Positions 12,515 through 24,801 of a DNA stretch of 64,000 nt are shown here, piece after piece. A program made the position numbers and the translations under genes. Numbering within the stretch: position 1 is the stretch's first letter; every line of letters starts with the position of its first letter. A model generated the notes under the pieces. The model saw nothing but the letters and a program-made list of their open reading frames with translations, made no database searches and was not told where the DNA came from. The stretch is from Cyrtodaria siliqua (Eukaryota > Mollusca > Bivalvia > Adapedonta > Hiatellidae), in NCBI GenBank assembly GCA_037043455.1, contig JAWPHD010011238.1, forward strand, positions 1 through 64,000, written 5' to 3'.

Positions 12515-12570
12515 AAATGAGGGAAAATGGTCCTATAGATATCACAGCACAAAGCGTAATGGCACCATAG
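12515..12570 (-). mobile_element. Penelope-like 3' UTR scrap (family 2)
   Basis: GGTCCTATAGATATCACAGC and CGTAATGGCACCATAGATGT are the reverse complement of about 51410-51460, and also match 5318-5370. Only some 55 bp survive. Confidence 0.5.
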
Positions 12571-12574
12571 ATGT

Positions 12575-13578
12575 GCACTTTATCAATTTCTCAATTTTAA
12601 TTTCAATTCAATTTCAAAAATGTTTATTGCAAGATTTACATATGTAAACAGCAATGGATATAAAGAAATACATCATATTTAACAATCATTATGGCGAGTA
12701 AGCGACAGAGAAGATAAAGAGAGATAATTCATGACAGTCTGCGATAATATAAAGTTATACAAGTACTTTCATATGTATGACAAAAAGGATAAATATAAAT
12801 AATATTACTACCAACTAAGTTAACACTCAGTTGTGTATTATCTAAATTTGGGCACCGTTATATAGTGCCTATAAAGTGGGAGAACAACTTTCAGTTTATA
12901 AAAGTTTATCCCTTGATTAGGTACATTTGTCATACGTTATTTTGACATTATGATTTATAGTGTTTTTTTTTTTTGTTAATAGACATCAAACAATTAATCC
13001 ACCACGGATTTTTAATAGTTATTAATAGTTGCAATGCATATGATGACTACTTTAACTTAGTTCGTTTACCACAGACTTTAAATAAACATTGACATAGATA
13101 TCCGTTGTTGAGTGAAGACAAGTTTTAACTCAGTAAATGAAAACATTTAACTGACAGTCAAACTACAAGACACGCAGTCCCAGTAAATGAATACACTTTA
13201 CTGACGGTCCGTAATTCCAATGTGCTTGCATTCTTCACCAAACTACGTTTCTAAGTAAAATGAAACATATCAGACAACGAGAGAAAAGCTAGTGTAATAT
13301 TATAACTCAATCATTCAACATACACATTATTATAAAAGTTTTCATCGATAGTTACCAATTACCAACTATTTGTACTTTCAGCGACAAAAATATAATATTA
13401 ACTCCTGGTATGACATAATTTGTAATTTCAACACAATCGTATTATAGCTAGGTTTTTACACTTTTCAAAACAATATCTATAAACACACTAAATTTCTTAA
13501 GTTTTTATTCATTATTTGTATTCATCACTTCCTCGAATTTAATTATATTTGGCCGTTTAAAATAGTCTGACTGTAAAG
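12575..13578. other. Unassigned AT-rich sequence
   Basis: Starts with CAATTTCAATTCAATTTCAA and AAAATGTTTATTGCAAG, which on the minus strand could be the 3' tail of a non-LTR element; no ORF supports this. CAGTAAATGAA(A/T)ACA..TTACTGAC is repeated about 60 bp apart at 13130-13205. Confidence 0.35.
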
Positions 13579-13737
13579 AGTTTAATAACCAGTGTTTTTG
13601 AGATACGAGAAATATCTCCCGAGGTAGAGAAATGGTCCCGATATAAGAACGAGTGCGGAGCAGGAGTTCTTATATCGGGGCCATTTCTCTACCGAGGGAG
13701 ATATTTTCAGTATCTCAAAAACACTGGTTATTAAACT
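13579..13737. repeat. 159-bp inverted repeat (foldback or MITE-like)
   Basis: The outer 28 bp are exact inverse copies: AGTTTAATAACCAGTGTTTT plus TGAGATAC at the left, GTATCTCAAAAACACTGGTT plus ATTAAACT at the right. The match continues inward with few changes through AAATATCTCCC, GTAGAGAAATGG and CCGATATAAGAAC, leaving a loop of about 15 bases (GAGTGCGGAGCAGGA). There is no ORF, and no clear target duplication outside the arms. A transcript would form a ~70-bp near-perfect stem. Confidence 0.85.
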
Positions 13738-13973
13738 ATATATTACATAATTTAAAATGATATTTTATTGTTATTTCTAATGATTCACGCCTTTTTACAC
13801 CAGTTTGCACGAGAACGCCAAGACGACGTTACGTCATACAGTGGAACCGGAACTCTTCGTTAATTTCCGTAATCGTTATTCCCTAGTGGCAGAATCTGAC
13901 GACGACGTCCGCAAAACAATCGGAACGTTATTTGGCGTTCTCGCCACTGACGGAAAAGGCCGAGCAATGTGCC

Positions 13974-14014
13974 CTACTAGGAAATATCTCCGACTCGGAG
14001 ATATTTCCCAGTAG
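13974..14014. repeat. 41-bp hairpin sharing the arm motif of the neighbouring inverted repeat
   Basis: CTACTAGGAAATATCTCCGA and CTCGGAGATATTTCCCAGTAG pair with one bulge and one mismatch. The GAAATATCTCC core also occurs in the arms of the 159-bp repeat 240 bp upstream, so the two may belong to one element of about 435 bp. GCGTTCTCG/CGAGAACGC at about 13808 and 13936 is a further inverse pair between them. Confidence 0.6.
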
Positions 14015-14038
14015 AGCAAACGAGTAGATATAGCTTTT

Positions 14039-14815
14039 CTATTCCCAGTATTTCCTATACAAATCACAGACAAATATGTAATATATATGTTTCTTTTTTT
14101 CTTCTTTAATGTGTTTACAAACAAGCAGATAAGGGTATTCATATCCTACTTCTTGAAAATCACATAGCATACAGAGTCTTTCGTTGAAGGGTTTACTATG
14201 CCATCTACCTGTTTCAATAGGTAGTCTAAGATTTCTTGTGCGCAATTTCATAACTTGCCTGGAAAAATATGTAGAAAGAATAGATAAGTAATTGCTTTTT
14301 TCAAAACAATTTTTAAATATTCTATAGATACTGCTAGATGATGATATGTTAACGGTTGATAGCCATTTTTGTATAAAAATGTCTTTGACATTTTGATTTA
14401 ATGACTTGACCAGCCATTTAGAATTTATAAATGTTTGCGAGTTCCAGACACCTGAATAACCCGACGAGCAAATTAAACGTTTACCATTATCAATCCACAG
14501 GGACTGTATTTGTTTAGTATCATAAAGTACAAACATGACAGAGTATAACAAAGAGGACAGTTTTTCATTTTCATTATTTTCAATTAATTTTGTCCAGAGA
14601 GAAACAGTTCGAGTTTGGATTTCGACATGTAGAGGCATTACACCTAGTTCTCCATATATTATTGATGAGGGTGATGAACTTTTTAAACTGAATGCGTATT
14701 TATAGAATTTAAGTTGTACTCGTTGAATAATATCAATATTGCCAAACCCCCATAATTCGGATCCATATAATAAGACTGGTTTTACCATTTTTTCAAATAG
14801 TTTCAAACCACAAAC
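14039..14815 (-). pseudogene. LINE ORF2 C-terminal fragment (CR1/Jockey-type non-LTR retrotransposon)
   Basis: About 255 codons remain open. The N-terminal end holds LFEKMVKPVLLYGSELWG, a segment found just after the reverse transcriptase in many non-LTR ORF2 proteins, then VQLKFYKY and YGELGVMPL. The C-terminus has RNLRLPIETGRWHSKPFNER followed by CMLC...C, a zinc-knuckle-like end. The catalytic reverse transcriptase motifs are absent, so the copy is 5'-truncated, as usual for LINEs. The first few codons of the open frame (near 14820-14854) belong to the adjoining Penelope fragment. The LINE clade is inferred from motif memory and not certain. Confidence 0.75.
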
Positions 14816-15215
14816 AAAGAGCAAATTAATTATACAATGAAAAGGACAAATCACAACAAAAAGAGTGGTGAAGACAGGGTTACAGACTTGGAACGGTCAG
14901 TAATCAATATGGCCCACTGGTTAGCTTAAATCAATTTTAATTATACACAACATTGCTATTATCATGTCTTCAGAGCTCAAATTGAAAAGACAGTGTAAAT
15001 AAAAGTACATCCCATCAAAAGGAAATCTCTAACAGTAAAATCCACATCCAGAGATATGATATTAGGAAACGATACACTAATATGTTACATATAACATATA
15101 TATATATAAACAGACTTAATTATAAACACCTCAGGATGTATCCAGAATTATACTGAACAACCACAGCAGTTGCAGCCAAAGAGAAAACCAATCTAGGGTA
15201 CGACAAGAAGACCCG
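14816..15215 (-). mobile_element. Penelope-like element 3' UTR fragment (family 2)
   Basis: Reverse complement of about 51000-51370. AAGACAGGGTTACAGACTTG, CACTGGTTAGCTTAAATC, CATCCCATCAAAAGGAAATC and CTCAGGATGTATCCAGAAT all recur in order, ending in AAACCAATCTAGGGT. It abuts the truncated 5' edge of the LINE fragment directly. Confidence 0.8.
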
Positions 15216-15477
15216 AGGAACGAAAGTTCAAGCACCAACCTGCCATTTCAGGGTTTCAGGAGGTGCAGCCATGGAGTCCCAGGAGGTTGTCCTGTCGTCA
15301 CACAAGATAAAAGTGAAGCGTAGAGACTGATGGTAGAGGGATCAATCACCAAGCATGACGTGCGTTGTAATACGAAAAGGTAAATGTAAAAATTAAGTAT
15401 TTTATGCATCATATATTTGAAAGTTAAAATGTATCAGGCATTGTTTATAGTGTAATTGATGTCATTTACCTTGAGAT

Positions 15478-15840
15478 GCAGAGCCCTGTGTGGTTCCCGT
15501 GCAAGAATTGTGTCACTGCTTATCTAAGCAGAGGAGTAAATCTCCACCGAATTCATGTTCATTGTGTCATTTTAGCCATGTTCATTAAAGGTCTTTATCA
15601 TCATACCTGTATTGTTTCAGGTGCTACTTGAGTGGTGGCAGAAAACATTGATCGTGGCTCCAGCGAAAAATGGACTGTTTACAATAGAATTTGCAGCAAC
15701 TCTGCAGTTCTGCAGGCGAGAAGGTTCTAGGCATTCTGCATATTTTTTATCTAGATGTAAACGGAGAGTGGGAATGGAATGTTCATTCCTGTTGGCACCA
15801 TTTAAACTGTTTGTGTTGGTAAAACGCCGATTCATAATTG
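15478..15840 (+). repeat. Dispersed ~300-bp repeat, copy 2
   Basis: The best preserved of three copies. It holds CACTGCTTATCTAAGCAGAG, AAAGGTCTTTATCATCAT, TACTTGAGTGGTGGCAGAAA, AATTTGCAGCAACTCTGCAG, CATTCTGCATATTTTT and ATTCCTGTTGGCACCATTTA. CTTATCTAAGCAGAG suggests a small stem. Function unknown. Confidence 0.7.
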
Positions 15841-16552
15841 AGATGCAGACGTTGTGTTTTTAAAAGTGAACCGTTTCCTTCTGAAGTTATTTCCCTTTAA
15901 CTGTTAAAGAATTTAAATTGCTAAACAACAAAGTGAAAGAAGACTGTTCTGACTTTGAACATTTTGTAAGCGTTCCTTACTTCAGGGTAATTGACATTAA
16001 TTAGGAAACCGTTTTCTTAAATACAATTAGTTTATAAAGTGAGACAAATTTTACATTTGCTGATAAAAACTGGATTAACCACATTTGTGATATCACCAAT
16101 GGTAACCATGTTGATTGTGTCAATAGTTGATATATTTCCAGATTTGTCTAATGCTTACCGTTTTTCATAAGATTAGACATATTTAAGTAATGGTTTGTTC
16201 CGTAATCTCACATCTAGTTTGTTTCAAAGATCACTAGTTTCGTATGGAAGTATACAATAATGCCAACAAGTTGGTACAACAATGAAAAACGAATGTTTGT
16301 GTCATTCACCAGCCAAGAGAAAACAGGCTTGATGTCTTTCATCCAAAATGTTGAGAAGTTATTCCCTTTAACTATAAACCAAAACAAGCAGTTATATATA
16401 ACATCTGACCTAATAACAGCCTATAGCTGAATATATAGAATCTGTTCATTATATAATTTGATATTAATTAGTTAGATTCCTGTTAATTTTGAATTGTATC
16501 TTTCTTGAGGCTATGAAATGCATTTTTGTCAAATTTAAGTGAAAGTAAATAT

Positions 16553-16765
16553 AAAAATCGAACAGGAAGAAAAGTAACATTCAATGACAACAGTCAACCA
16601 CAAACACACACATAAACAAAGAACAACTTTAAAGATGAATAAAAGTCAAGATAAGAAATCACAAACACAAAAAATTTGACAATAGGGCTACCGTCTTGGA
16701 ACGGACAGTGGCAAAAAGGGGCCGCTGGGTGTTTAAATCAGGTTCTAAGGTGCACCAACCAAATC
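16553..16765 (-). mobile_element. Penelope-like element 3' UTR fragment (family 1) inside the array
   Basis: ATAAAAATCGAACAGGAAG is the inverse of the family 1 3' tip. GACAATAGGGCTACCGTCTT, GGAACGGACAGTGGCAAAAA and CTAAGGTGCACCAACC follow in inverted order relative to 19642-20224. The left border falls within the array block GTGAAAGTAAA, so it inserted into an existing unit. Confidence 0.78.
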
Positions 16766-19641
16766 TCACGTTTACAAAACAAAATGGATGCCATTGATAC
16801 ATGATATATTTGGAGATATATTAATGTATCTGTGTTGTGAGAGACTACATGTAATTATTGTTAATTAAGATAACTGATTAAAGGTGATTTGTGTCATTCA
16901 CAAATAGAAAACAGACCCTTGTGTCTTTACTTTAAAATTTTGAAACATTTTCTTATTTCCCTTTAACTATAAACCAAAACAAGCAGTCGTATAAAATCTG
17001 ACATAATTACAGATATAGCTGGATACATAGCATCTGTTCGTAATCTAACTTGATATTAATTAGTTGTATTCTTGTTTATTTCAATTCTGTATCATTGAAG
17101 TGAAATAAATGTCACCAACTTTGAAGGTGCGTTTAATTTAATTGTATGTTAGTTGTGTGGAGGGGACAAAGTTAAGGTTACTGATTGTCACAGCTGGATT
17201 TTAACAGGTTTGCCATAATCACCATATATATTTAAGGTTTTCGGAAGTTGAAGAATTTTCTAGCATGGTTTATCCAGGTGTGTTTACCAGATTAGGACTA
17301 TTCAAATATTGGTTATTTCTGTCATCAACAAACTGTGTTTTATTTGCTTTTTGTGCTTGTTTGATTATTTTTGTCAGTAGGTCCATAGGGAATTTGAAAA
17401 TATGTAAACACAATTATGCTAACAGTTGGGTCACACAATAATAATACACACCAAATGTTATTTATTCATCATGTTCATGGCATAGTTTTGGAGATTTAAT
17501 GTATCGGTCTTTCGGAGTGAACATATACTTAATACGCAATGTAGCCGATTCCATTCTCTAAATATAATTGAACTATGTCTTTCATACAAGTTAGTTTCCG
17601 TTTAACTGTAACATAGATATTCCGTCTTAAACAATCTTAACTGTAACATAGATATTCAGTCCTAAAATATCTTATATAATTCCAGAAATCCTATGACAAT
17701 ATAGACATAGGTTAAATTCCTGCATAAAAGAATCTGAAATTAATCAGTTGAATACTAAATATTTTCAAATCTTAATAATTCTTGAGGCCTTGTACCATTT
17801 TAGTGTAAGTAGGTTCATATGGAATTTGACAGTAATACTAATGATATTATATGTATAAATCATATATTTGGATATTAATTGTACCTGGCATGTGAAAGTC
17901 GACGTGTACTTTTATGATAAGAAATCGATGCCACTCTCAAAGTATTGGTTTTATTTTGGTGGGTATAATGTTTGTCATTGACCTAGATACAGATACAGAA
18001 ATTGGTCTTAAAATAAAACCTAAAGTTAGCTCCCATTAACTATTAACTAAAACAATCAGTCCAATAAATCTAACCTAATTACAGTTATAGTTATATACGT
18101 AGCATATGTTCACTATATAATATTAATTTGTTGTATTCTAGTTTATTTCAAGTTGCAATCTTTCATGAGGCTATGAAATGCATACTTGTACTTACCAAGT
18201 GAAGAAATTACATCGACTTTGAAGGTTTTATGATGCATTCTTGGGCATCTGGTAATTGAAATTAGTAAACCTGTCCAGAGAGATTTTCTGTAATTCGGGG
18301 ATTGGGGATGGGGGTAGGGGCATGGGGTCAAAGTTAATGTTGCTGATCATCGCAACTGGACTTTAAAACGTGTGACATGATCACCATATATATTTTAAGC
18401 ATTGGGGCAGTTGAACTCTTTTCTTGTATTACTATTAACTTTCCACACTATGTTTACAAAATCAGGACGATTCAAAAATTGGTTATGTCCGTCATTAACA
18501 AACTCGTAGTGCCAGTAAGTTGGTACCATTATACAAAATTAATGTTATTTATATTTGATATATTTGGAGATATAATGCATCTGTGTTGTGAGAGACTACA
18601 TGTACTTATTATTAATAAAGAAAACTTATTAAAGGTGATTCTTGCACCAAGAGAAAATAGGCATTGTGTCTTTATCTAAAATGTTGAAACATTTTCGTCT
18701 TAAGAAGTTATTTCCCTTTAGCTATAAACCAAAACAAGTATTCAAATAAAAGCTGACCTAATTACAGATATAGTTACACACATAGCATCTATTCATAATA
18801 CAATTTGATATTGATTTGCTGTATTCTTGTTTATTTCAAATTATAATCTTTTATGAGGCTATGAAATGAATTTTTTACCATTAAGGTGAAAGCAATGTCA
18901 CCAACTGTGAAGGTTTTGTGGTGCATTGAATTAAACTTGTTTTGTTAAGGCAGATTGTAAATTGTGGGGAGGGGGACACATTTAGCGTTACTGATCATCT
19001 TAGCTGGATTTTTATGTACACGTTTGACATAATCACCATACATATTCTAAGGTTTTCGTAAGTTGTAGTGTGTTTTAGTTATCTATCAAGGTTGTGTTTA
19101 CTAGACCAGTGCCATTCGTTATTTTCAAACATGTTTTTTTAATAATCTGGGCGCTTGTTTGATTGTTAGCGTGATCAGAAGGTTCGTACGGAATTTGACA
19201 ATATGTAAACACTGTTACGGTGTGTCAAAAGATGGGCACGCAATAATAATACAAATTGATGTTATTTATGCAAGATCATATATTTGGAGATTTATTGTGT
19301 CGGTTTTGTGGAGTTTGATTGTTTCTGCGATCAGTAGAACCTACTAAAGAATTTGACAAAATGTAAACACCATTACGGTGTGCCAATAGTTGTGTCATAC
19401 AATTATAATACAAATTGAATGTTATTTATTCGTGGTATATATTTGGAGATTTCATGCATTTGTGTTGTAGAGTTAACAGGTTAATAATAACAGGTTCATA
19501 TGAAATGTATCTGATTACATTCTCTAAGTATCTTCAATGATGAGTAGAATGTCATTAACTGCATTAACTGCATAATGCAGACATTGTCCATGTTCTTTAA
19601 AATAAAATGTTGGACGATTTCTTCCACACAAGTTATCATTT

Positions 19642-20224
19642 TGCAACGCACTACATGTTTAGTTTGACCCATTGACAGTTCCCTACTGTGCTTTCCTCAT
19701 TGACCGGACAGATTGTGGACTCTATGATGACGTCTACATAAATCCTTCTAGGACGAGAGCGTTTCATGTTTGTCTTTAATCTGGTCTTGTCGTACCCTTA
19801 ACGGTTTGTTTTCTTGTTGCTCTGGCTTCTGCCAAGCCACTGAGTACCTAATTTGTGGCTTTCTAGGCTTTTGTTTTTTATGTTATATATACATGATCAT
19901 TTATGTGTTGATTTATATTGCCTATTAATGCTGACTTGTTTGTTAGAGAGTATAACCTGGCGGGGATATCTTTATTTACACTTTCCCGTTTGTTGGGATG
20001 ACGGTATAGTACGAGTGAGGTTCGGTGCACCTTAGAATCTGGTTTAAAACCTAAGCGGCCTTTTATTACATTGACCGTTCCAAGGCGGTAGCCCTATTGT
20101 CAACCATTTTGTGTTTGTCATGTCTTTTCGTTACTTTTATTCATCTTTATTGATTTTTTTTGTGTCTTTGTGGTTGACTGCCGTCCTTGAATGCTACTTT
20201 TCCTGTTCGATTTTTATATCTAAT
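19642..20224 (+). mobile_element. Penelope-like element 3' end (family 1) inserted in the array
   Basis: Begins at TCATTTTGCAACGCACTACA, the coding end of family 1, runs through TGACCGGACA, GTACCCTTAACGGTTTGTTT, GGCGGGGATATCTTTATTTA and GACCGTTCCAAGGCGGTAG, and ends TTCCTGTTCGATTTTTATAT. The array block CATACAAGTTAGTTCCCTTT, seen uninterrupted at 17580 and 42187, is split here, which bounds the insertion on both sides. ORFs within are UTR shadows. Confidence 0.82.
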
Positions 20225-22560
20225 TTTAGTTCCCTTTAACTGTAATAGTAATGTTCTTGTACCATTTAAGTGTAAGAAGGTTCATATAGAATTTGACAAT
20301 AATACAATAATAATAATACAAATTATATGTCGTGGATACATCATATATTTGGATAATAAATGTAACTTGCATATGAGAGTCGACCTGTACTTATTATGAT
20401 AAGTAACTGATTCTACTCTCAAATTATTGGTTTTATTTTGGTGCGATGATGTTTGTCATTGACCTAGCTACATACACAGAAATTGGTCTTCAAATCAAAT
20501 ATAAAGTTATTTCCCTTTAACTATAAACCAAAAAAGCAGTCAAATAAAATCTGACCTAATTACAGAAATAGTTGCATACATAGCATCTGTTTATAATTTA
20601 ATTTGATAATAATAAGTTGTATTCGTCTTTATTTCAAACTGTGAAATTTGACGAGGCTATGAAATGAATTTTTGTACCATCGAAGTGAAAGTAAAGTCAC
20701 CTATTTTGAAGGGTTTGCGATTTTAATAAACTTGTTTCATTAATTCAGATTGTAAGTTGACTGGAGGGGACCTGATTTAACTTAATGACCATCGCAGCTG
20801 GACTTTAACATGTTTGACATAATCACCATATATATTTTAAGATTTACGGAAGTTGAAAAGCTTTCTTGTATTATCTATCCATGTCGTGTTTACTAGATCA
20901 GGAAAATTCAACTATTGGCTGTTTCCGTTATCAACAAACTGTTTTTTTTTGAATAGTCTGGGCACTTGTTTGTGTGTGATCAGTAGGTTAGTACGGAGAT
21001 TGACAATATGTACACACAATTACGGTGAGCCAACAGATGGGCCAGCAGATGGACCACACAATATTACTACTAATTGAATGTTGTTTGCACATGAGCATAT
21101 TTTTGGAGATTTACTGAATCGGTGTTGAAGAGTCACTAGGTAATTAATATGAAATGTAACGGACTCCATTCTATCAGTATTGGTTTGATTTTGGTGCTGA
21201 TAATGTTTACCATTTACCTAGATACAGATACACTAATGGTCTTCATATCAAATATAAAGTTATTTCCCTTTAACTATTAACCAAAACAAGCAGTGATATG
21301 AAATCTGACATAATTACAGATATAGTTCCTACATAGCATCTGTTTATAACATAATTTGTAATTAATTGGTTTTATTTTTTTCATTAGGTTATGAATTTAT
21401 TTTTTGTACCATTTAAGGAAAAAAAGGTCACCAACTTTGGGGGTTTTGTAATGTGATTAATTAAACTTGTTCTGTTACTGCAGATTGTCTGTCTGTTGTG
21501 AGGAGTGGGAAAAGAAATGCCATCAACTCTGATTTTTTTATGATGCATTTAGTTAACTTGTTTTATTAAGGCTGATTGTCCTAATGTGTGTGGACACATT
21601 TAACGTTACCGATAATCGCAGCTGGACGTTAACACGCTTGACATGATCACCATACATATTTTAAGCCTTTCGGAAGTTGAAGAGTTTTCTTGTATGGTCA
21701 TGATGGTCTATCCAGATTGTGTTTACAAGATCAGGACCATTCACATATTGGTAATTTCTTTCATCAAAATATTGTGTCTTATTTTATTTGTATTAATGGT
21801 CAAATGGAATTTTACAATAATACAATAATTGTCGGGGATACGTCATACATTTAGTGTTGGAGATGAGGTGTACTTATTATGGTAAGTAACTGATTCCACT
21901 CTCAAAAGTATTGGTTTTATTTTGGTGGATATAATGTTTGTCATTGACCTAGATACAGATACAGATATTGGTCTTCAGATCAAATATAAAGTTAGCTCCC
22001 TTTAACTATCAAAACATTGTGTTATCAAAACTTAAGCAGTATAAAGTCTGATATAATTTTGGTGTTCTTAAGCTAAAATAAGGATAATCTCTTTGCACAA
22101 TGCAATTTGAAAAGGATCGTTTGTTAATTAATTTAGTAAGCTGTTGTATTTGGACATGAAATGCATTAAAGTACCATCAAAGTGAAAGGAGATTGTACCG
22201 ACTTAGTAGGTTTTGTAATGTGTTCAATGATAACTTTATGATTAATACAAGTTTGAAACTTTTTCCTTTAAGAAAACGATCAAGAAACTTTGTGTCAGAT
22301 TCAATTTGATTAATTATAACTGAAGTATTCCATTCTCAAAGTTTTTGTTTTATTGCATATACTTTTGGTCATTTATCCCAGGCAGAGACAGAGATTGTGT
22401 CCCTAAATGAAATATGTCTTTAGCCCTCTTTATCTCTTAAGAAAGAGTGTTATCAAAACTTAAAAGGACTAGAGGCAATTTGGAAGTGATTGGTGTTGAT
22501 CCAGATACAAGTGAAAATCCTCATACGGTGTTTCAGTTTCATATGCATTAAAATAATCTG

Positions 22561-23125
22561 CATGCTACCTTCACGGTTTAATTATTTTTTATGACAATGT
22601 TTGGTTTGAAAAACCTGACGACTGGGCTGGGAGTTATTGCTAAATTATAAATATAAATTTAAATGGAGTTTGTATAGGCAGCAGTTGTACATATAAATAA
22701 AAAATATGTACTTCACAAAACAAGAATGTATAGGCGCTTAAAACATCATATGCATTACTATTAATGATTTATACAAGCCGTGTTCGAGACCAAACTATTT
22801 CATTAACAGTAATTAAATCTCGATGAAGTGTCTGCTTGTTTCCAGCTTTTGTCCCTGCAATGTCATGCAGGTGTAGGTTGTGGGGAACATTTCTAGAACT
22901 CGGGACCTAATCGTGGTGTACTTACTGGATTAAACTAGAACTAGTCTTCCCATAACTAGCTAGTCTAGATCTTGCTGAAGGCGTTGAGCATCAAGACGAA
23001 TGAATACGGCCAGTTACACTGAGATGTTTTTTGTAATTTATATGCATACATGCTTTAATGTGACTGGACAGCAGCTCATCAAATAATATATAGCTGAGGA
23101 ACAAGATTGATTCTACGAAATATCC
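22561..23125. other. Unassigned sequence
   Basis: No coding region recognised. CCTGCAATGTCATGCAGG near 22853 forms a small hairpin, and AGAACTAGTCTT..ACTAGCTAGTCTAG near 22940 is locally palindromic. Confidence 0.4.
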
Positions 23126-23127
23126 CG

Positions 23128-23470
23128 TAGTGGGCTGTAGTGGCCCGGAGGATATCATGGTGAACTTGAAACAGGACGACCCGTGTTTAAACCTCACCGG
23201 CGCCACTGAATTTCGCCGATGTGTTTTTGGGCAAGACACGTTCCTTTATTCTTTTCCATCTGATGGGGACGTAAACTGTACCTACTTTAGAATAATATTC
23301 TCATTTGATGTATGTCTATCCTCTGAACACGTTAAAGAACCATAGACATCTATTCATTATTAAGAGTAGATCATGTTCCCAGAGTCCCACCTTTCCGTTC
23401 TCTCTTATGTGGGTGTAAATAACCTCTGCTGTGTTGATAAGGTGTTGAACAACATTTGCAGCAATGTTGT
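23128..23470 (+). mobile_element. Degenerate tRNA-derived SINE
   Basis: The head keeps TGTAGTGGCCCGGAGGA. The centre has GCCACTGAATTTCGCCGATG and TTTTTGGGCAAGACACGTTC, close to the CTTGGGCAAGACACTTTACC core at 31360. Then GATGGGGACGTAAACTG, CGTTAAAGAACCATAG and TGTTGAACAACATTTGCA occur in the same order as in the complete copy. More diverged, hence older, than the 31.3 kb copy. Confidence 0.75.
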
Positions 23471-23618
23471 TTGGTTGCTGATATTTCTTTTGTGTTTGCG
23501 CAGTTTTAAATCATTTAACTGAAAATAACACCTGTCAGAATGACTGGTATACTATATCTATCAGTTATCGATAGTTAGAGTATGTCAGAATGCTGAAATG
23601 GACATGCTATAAAACAAA

Positions 23619-23697
23619 TAGAGTATGGTCTCATCTCGTTGGTAGATTTAAACACCTCAATGGGAGTAGACTCGATGAGACAATACTCTGTCTATTA
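23619..23697. repeat. Imperfect inverted repeat
   Basis: AATAGAGTATGGTCTCATCT and GATGAGACAATACTCTGTCT plus ATT pair across a ~38-bp loop. A related direct copy (GGAGTCTGTTTGATGAGATG) lies at about 23735. Confidence 0.6.
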
Positions 23698-24312
23698 CTT
23701 AACTGGTACAGACTTGTTTAAATGATTACCCATTGGAGTCTGTTTGATGAGATGGAACTTTCTACTGGAGTTCTTTCGGTTTGATGCTATATTTATGGAA
23801 TTGTAGCAGAGGATTTTCATGAGGTAAATTTATTGATAGATCATTAGAAACAAAACTGGTGCGATGTTTTTGTCTTAAAGTAGTTTTGTCATGGGCGCTT
23901 GATCCTGGATACAGACATTTGTATTTCAAATAATGCAAGCAGCACATATGGTTAAGATGAGTTCACGTAATATGTGTTTTAAAATTTGTTAAAAATATGA
24001 ATGTTTACATCTATGCGAAAAAGCTTCATTTTATGTTTGCGAATGGGTGAAATTCTTCAAATTGTTTTTTGAAGTCAAATTTGTGTGCATCTTCTGTAAA
24101 CAAATTCATCGAATTTTGGATTTCAAATGGCCTCAATATTGGTAAAGAAACACGATTTTTTATTTAGATACTTTCATGCATGCATGCTTGATTTACAATG
24201 AAAAGCATTTGAAAATTATTTCTCACACGATTTAACACATAACTTGCTGTGCAAAAGTGTAATAATTTCTTCCTATATTTATCATATTACAATAGTGTAA
24301 TACATATACAAA

Positions 24313-24801
24313 CAAGCAAGGTTTTACGCAAGCGTAAAATAGCTGCCGAGAGAAAATAGCATTATTTCTGGGGGTAGGAACTGGGAACAAAGTTTAACAT
24401 AATAACAGACCAAATCACGGGTGTTAAAACGATATTCAAAAAAAGAGTTGTCACGGAGACGTAAACACGCCATGACCGTTTTTTTACCAGACCCAATTTG
24501 TGCCACCAAACATTCTGAATCAAGTGGGCGAATCATTGACATGCCTTACAAATTGATTACATATTCACCTTTGTAGCACGACGTGCTAAAGTACACATCA
24601 GCACAGAAATACAATTACTCACATGTATGGGATGCGTTTGCGTTAGCGTGCATTACAACACAGATAAACTGTTCATTGCTACCATGTGTAATTATAAGAT
24701 TGCGTTATCAAAGTGAAAAAACTCAAAGAAACTATTCATTACCACCTTACCATGTGCAATTACTAAAACAATAAAAGAGTCGCTGCCGTTCCGGCAGCGA
24801 A
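24313..24801. mobile_element. ~489-bp insertion in duplication copy 1, ending in a hairpin
   Basis: The partner reads ATACAAATAAGGCTGA at 61293, whereas here ATACAAA and TAAGGCTGA are separated by ~489 bp. The insert carries GTTTTACGCAAGCGTAAAAT near its left edge, a self-complementary stem. It ends in CGCTGCCGTTCCGGCAGCG, an almost perfect hairpin two bases from the right edge. No ORF of note and no long terminal inverted repeats. A terminal hairpin is a Helitron-like trait, but no other Helitron signature is clear. Confidence 0.5.

Larger units (their letters stand above)
16050..22560 (+). repeat. Long-period tandem array (~0.7-1.1 kb unit), about six diverged units
   Basis: A fixed order of blocks repeats: CCCTTTAACTATAAACCAAA with ACAAGCAGT (near 16370, 16965, 18036, 18718, 20519, 21275), TACATAGCATCTGTT, GAGGCTATGAAATGCAT, GACATAATCACCATATATAT (near 17215, 18372, 19030, 20818, 21643), GTGTTTACTAGATCAGGA, GAATTTGACAATATGTAAAC (near 17390, 19190, 19342, 20997), ATATATTTGGAGAT and AACTGATTCCATTCTC. 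Spacing varies because of internal losses and Penelope insertions. ORFs inside are short and not conserved between units. A further unit lies at 41780-42430. Confidence 0.78.

Noticed and set aside
13805..14014. 69-residue ORF in the less AT-rich segment beside the inverted repeat
   Set aside because: Overlaps a hairpin, is read equally well on the other strand and has no motif.
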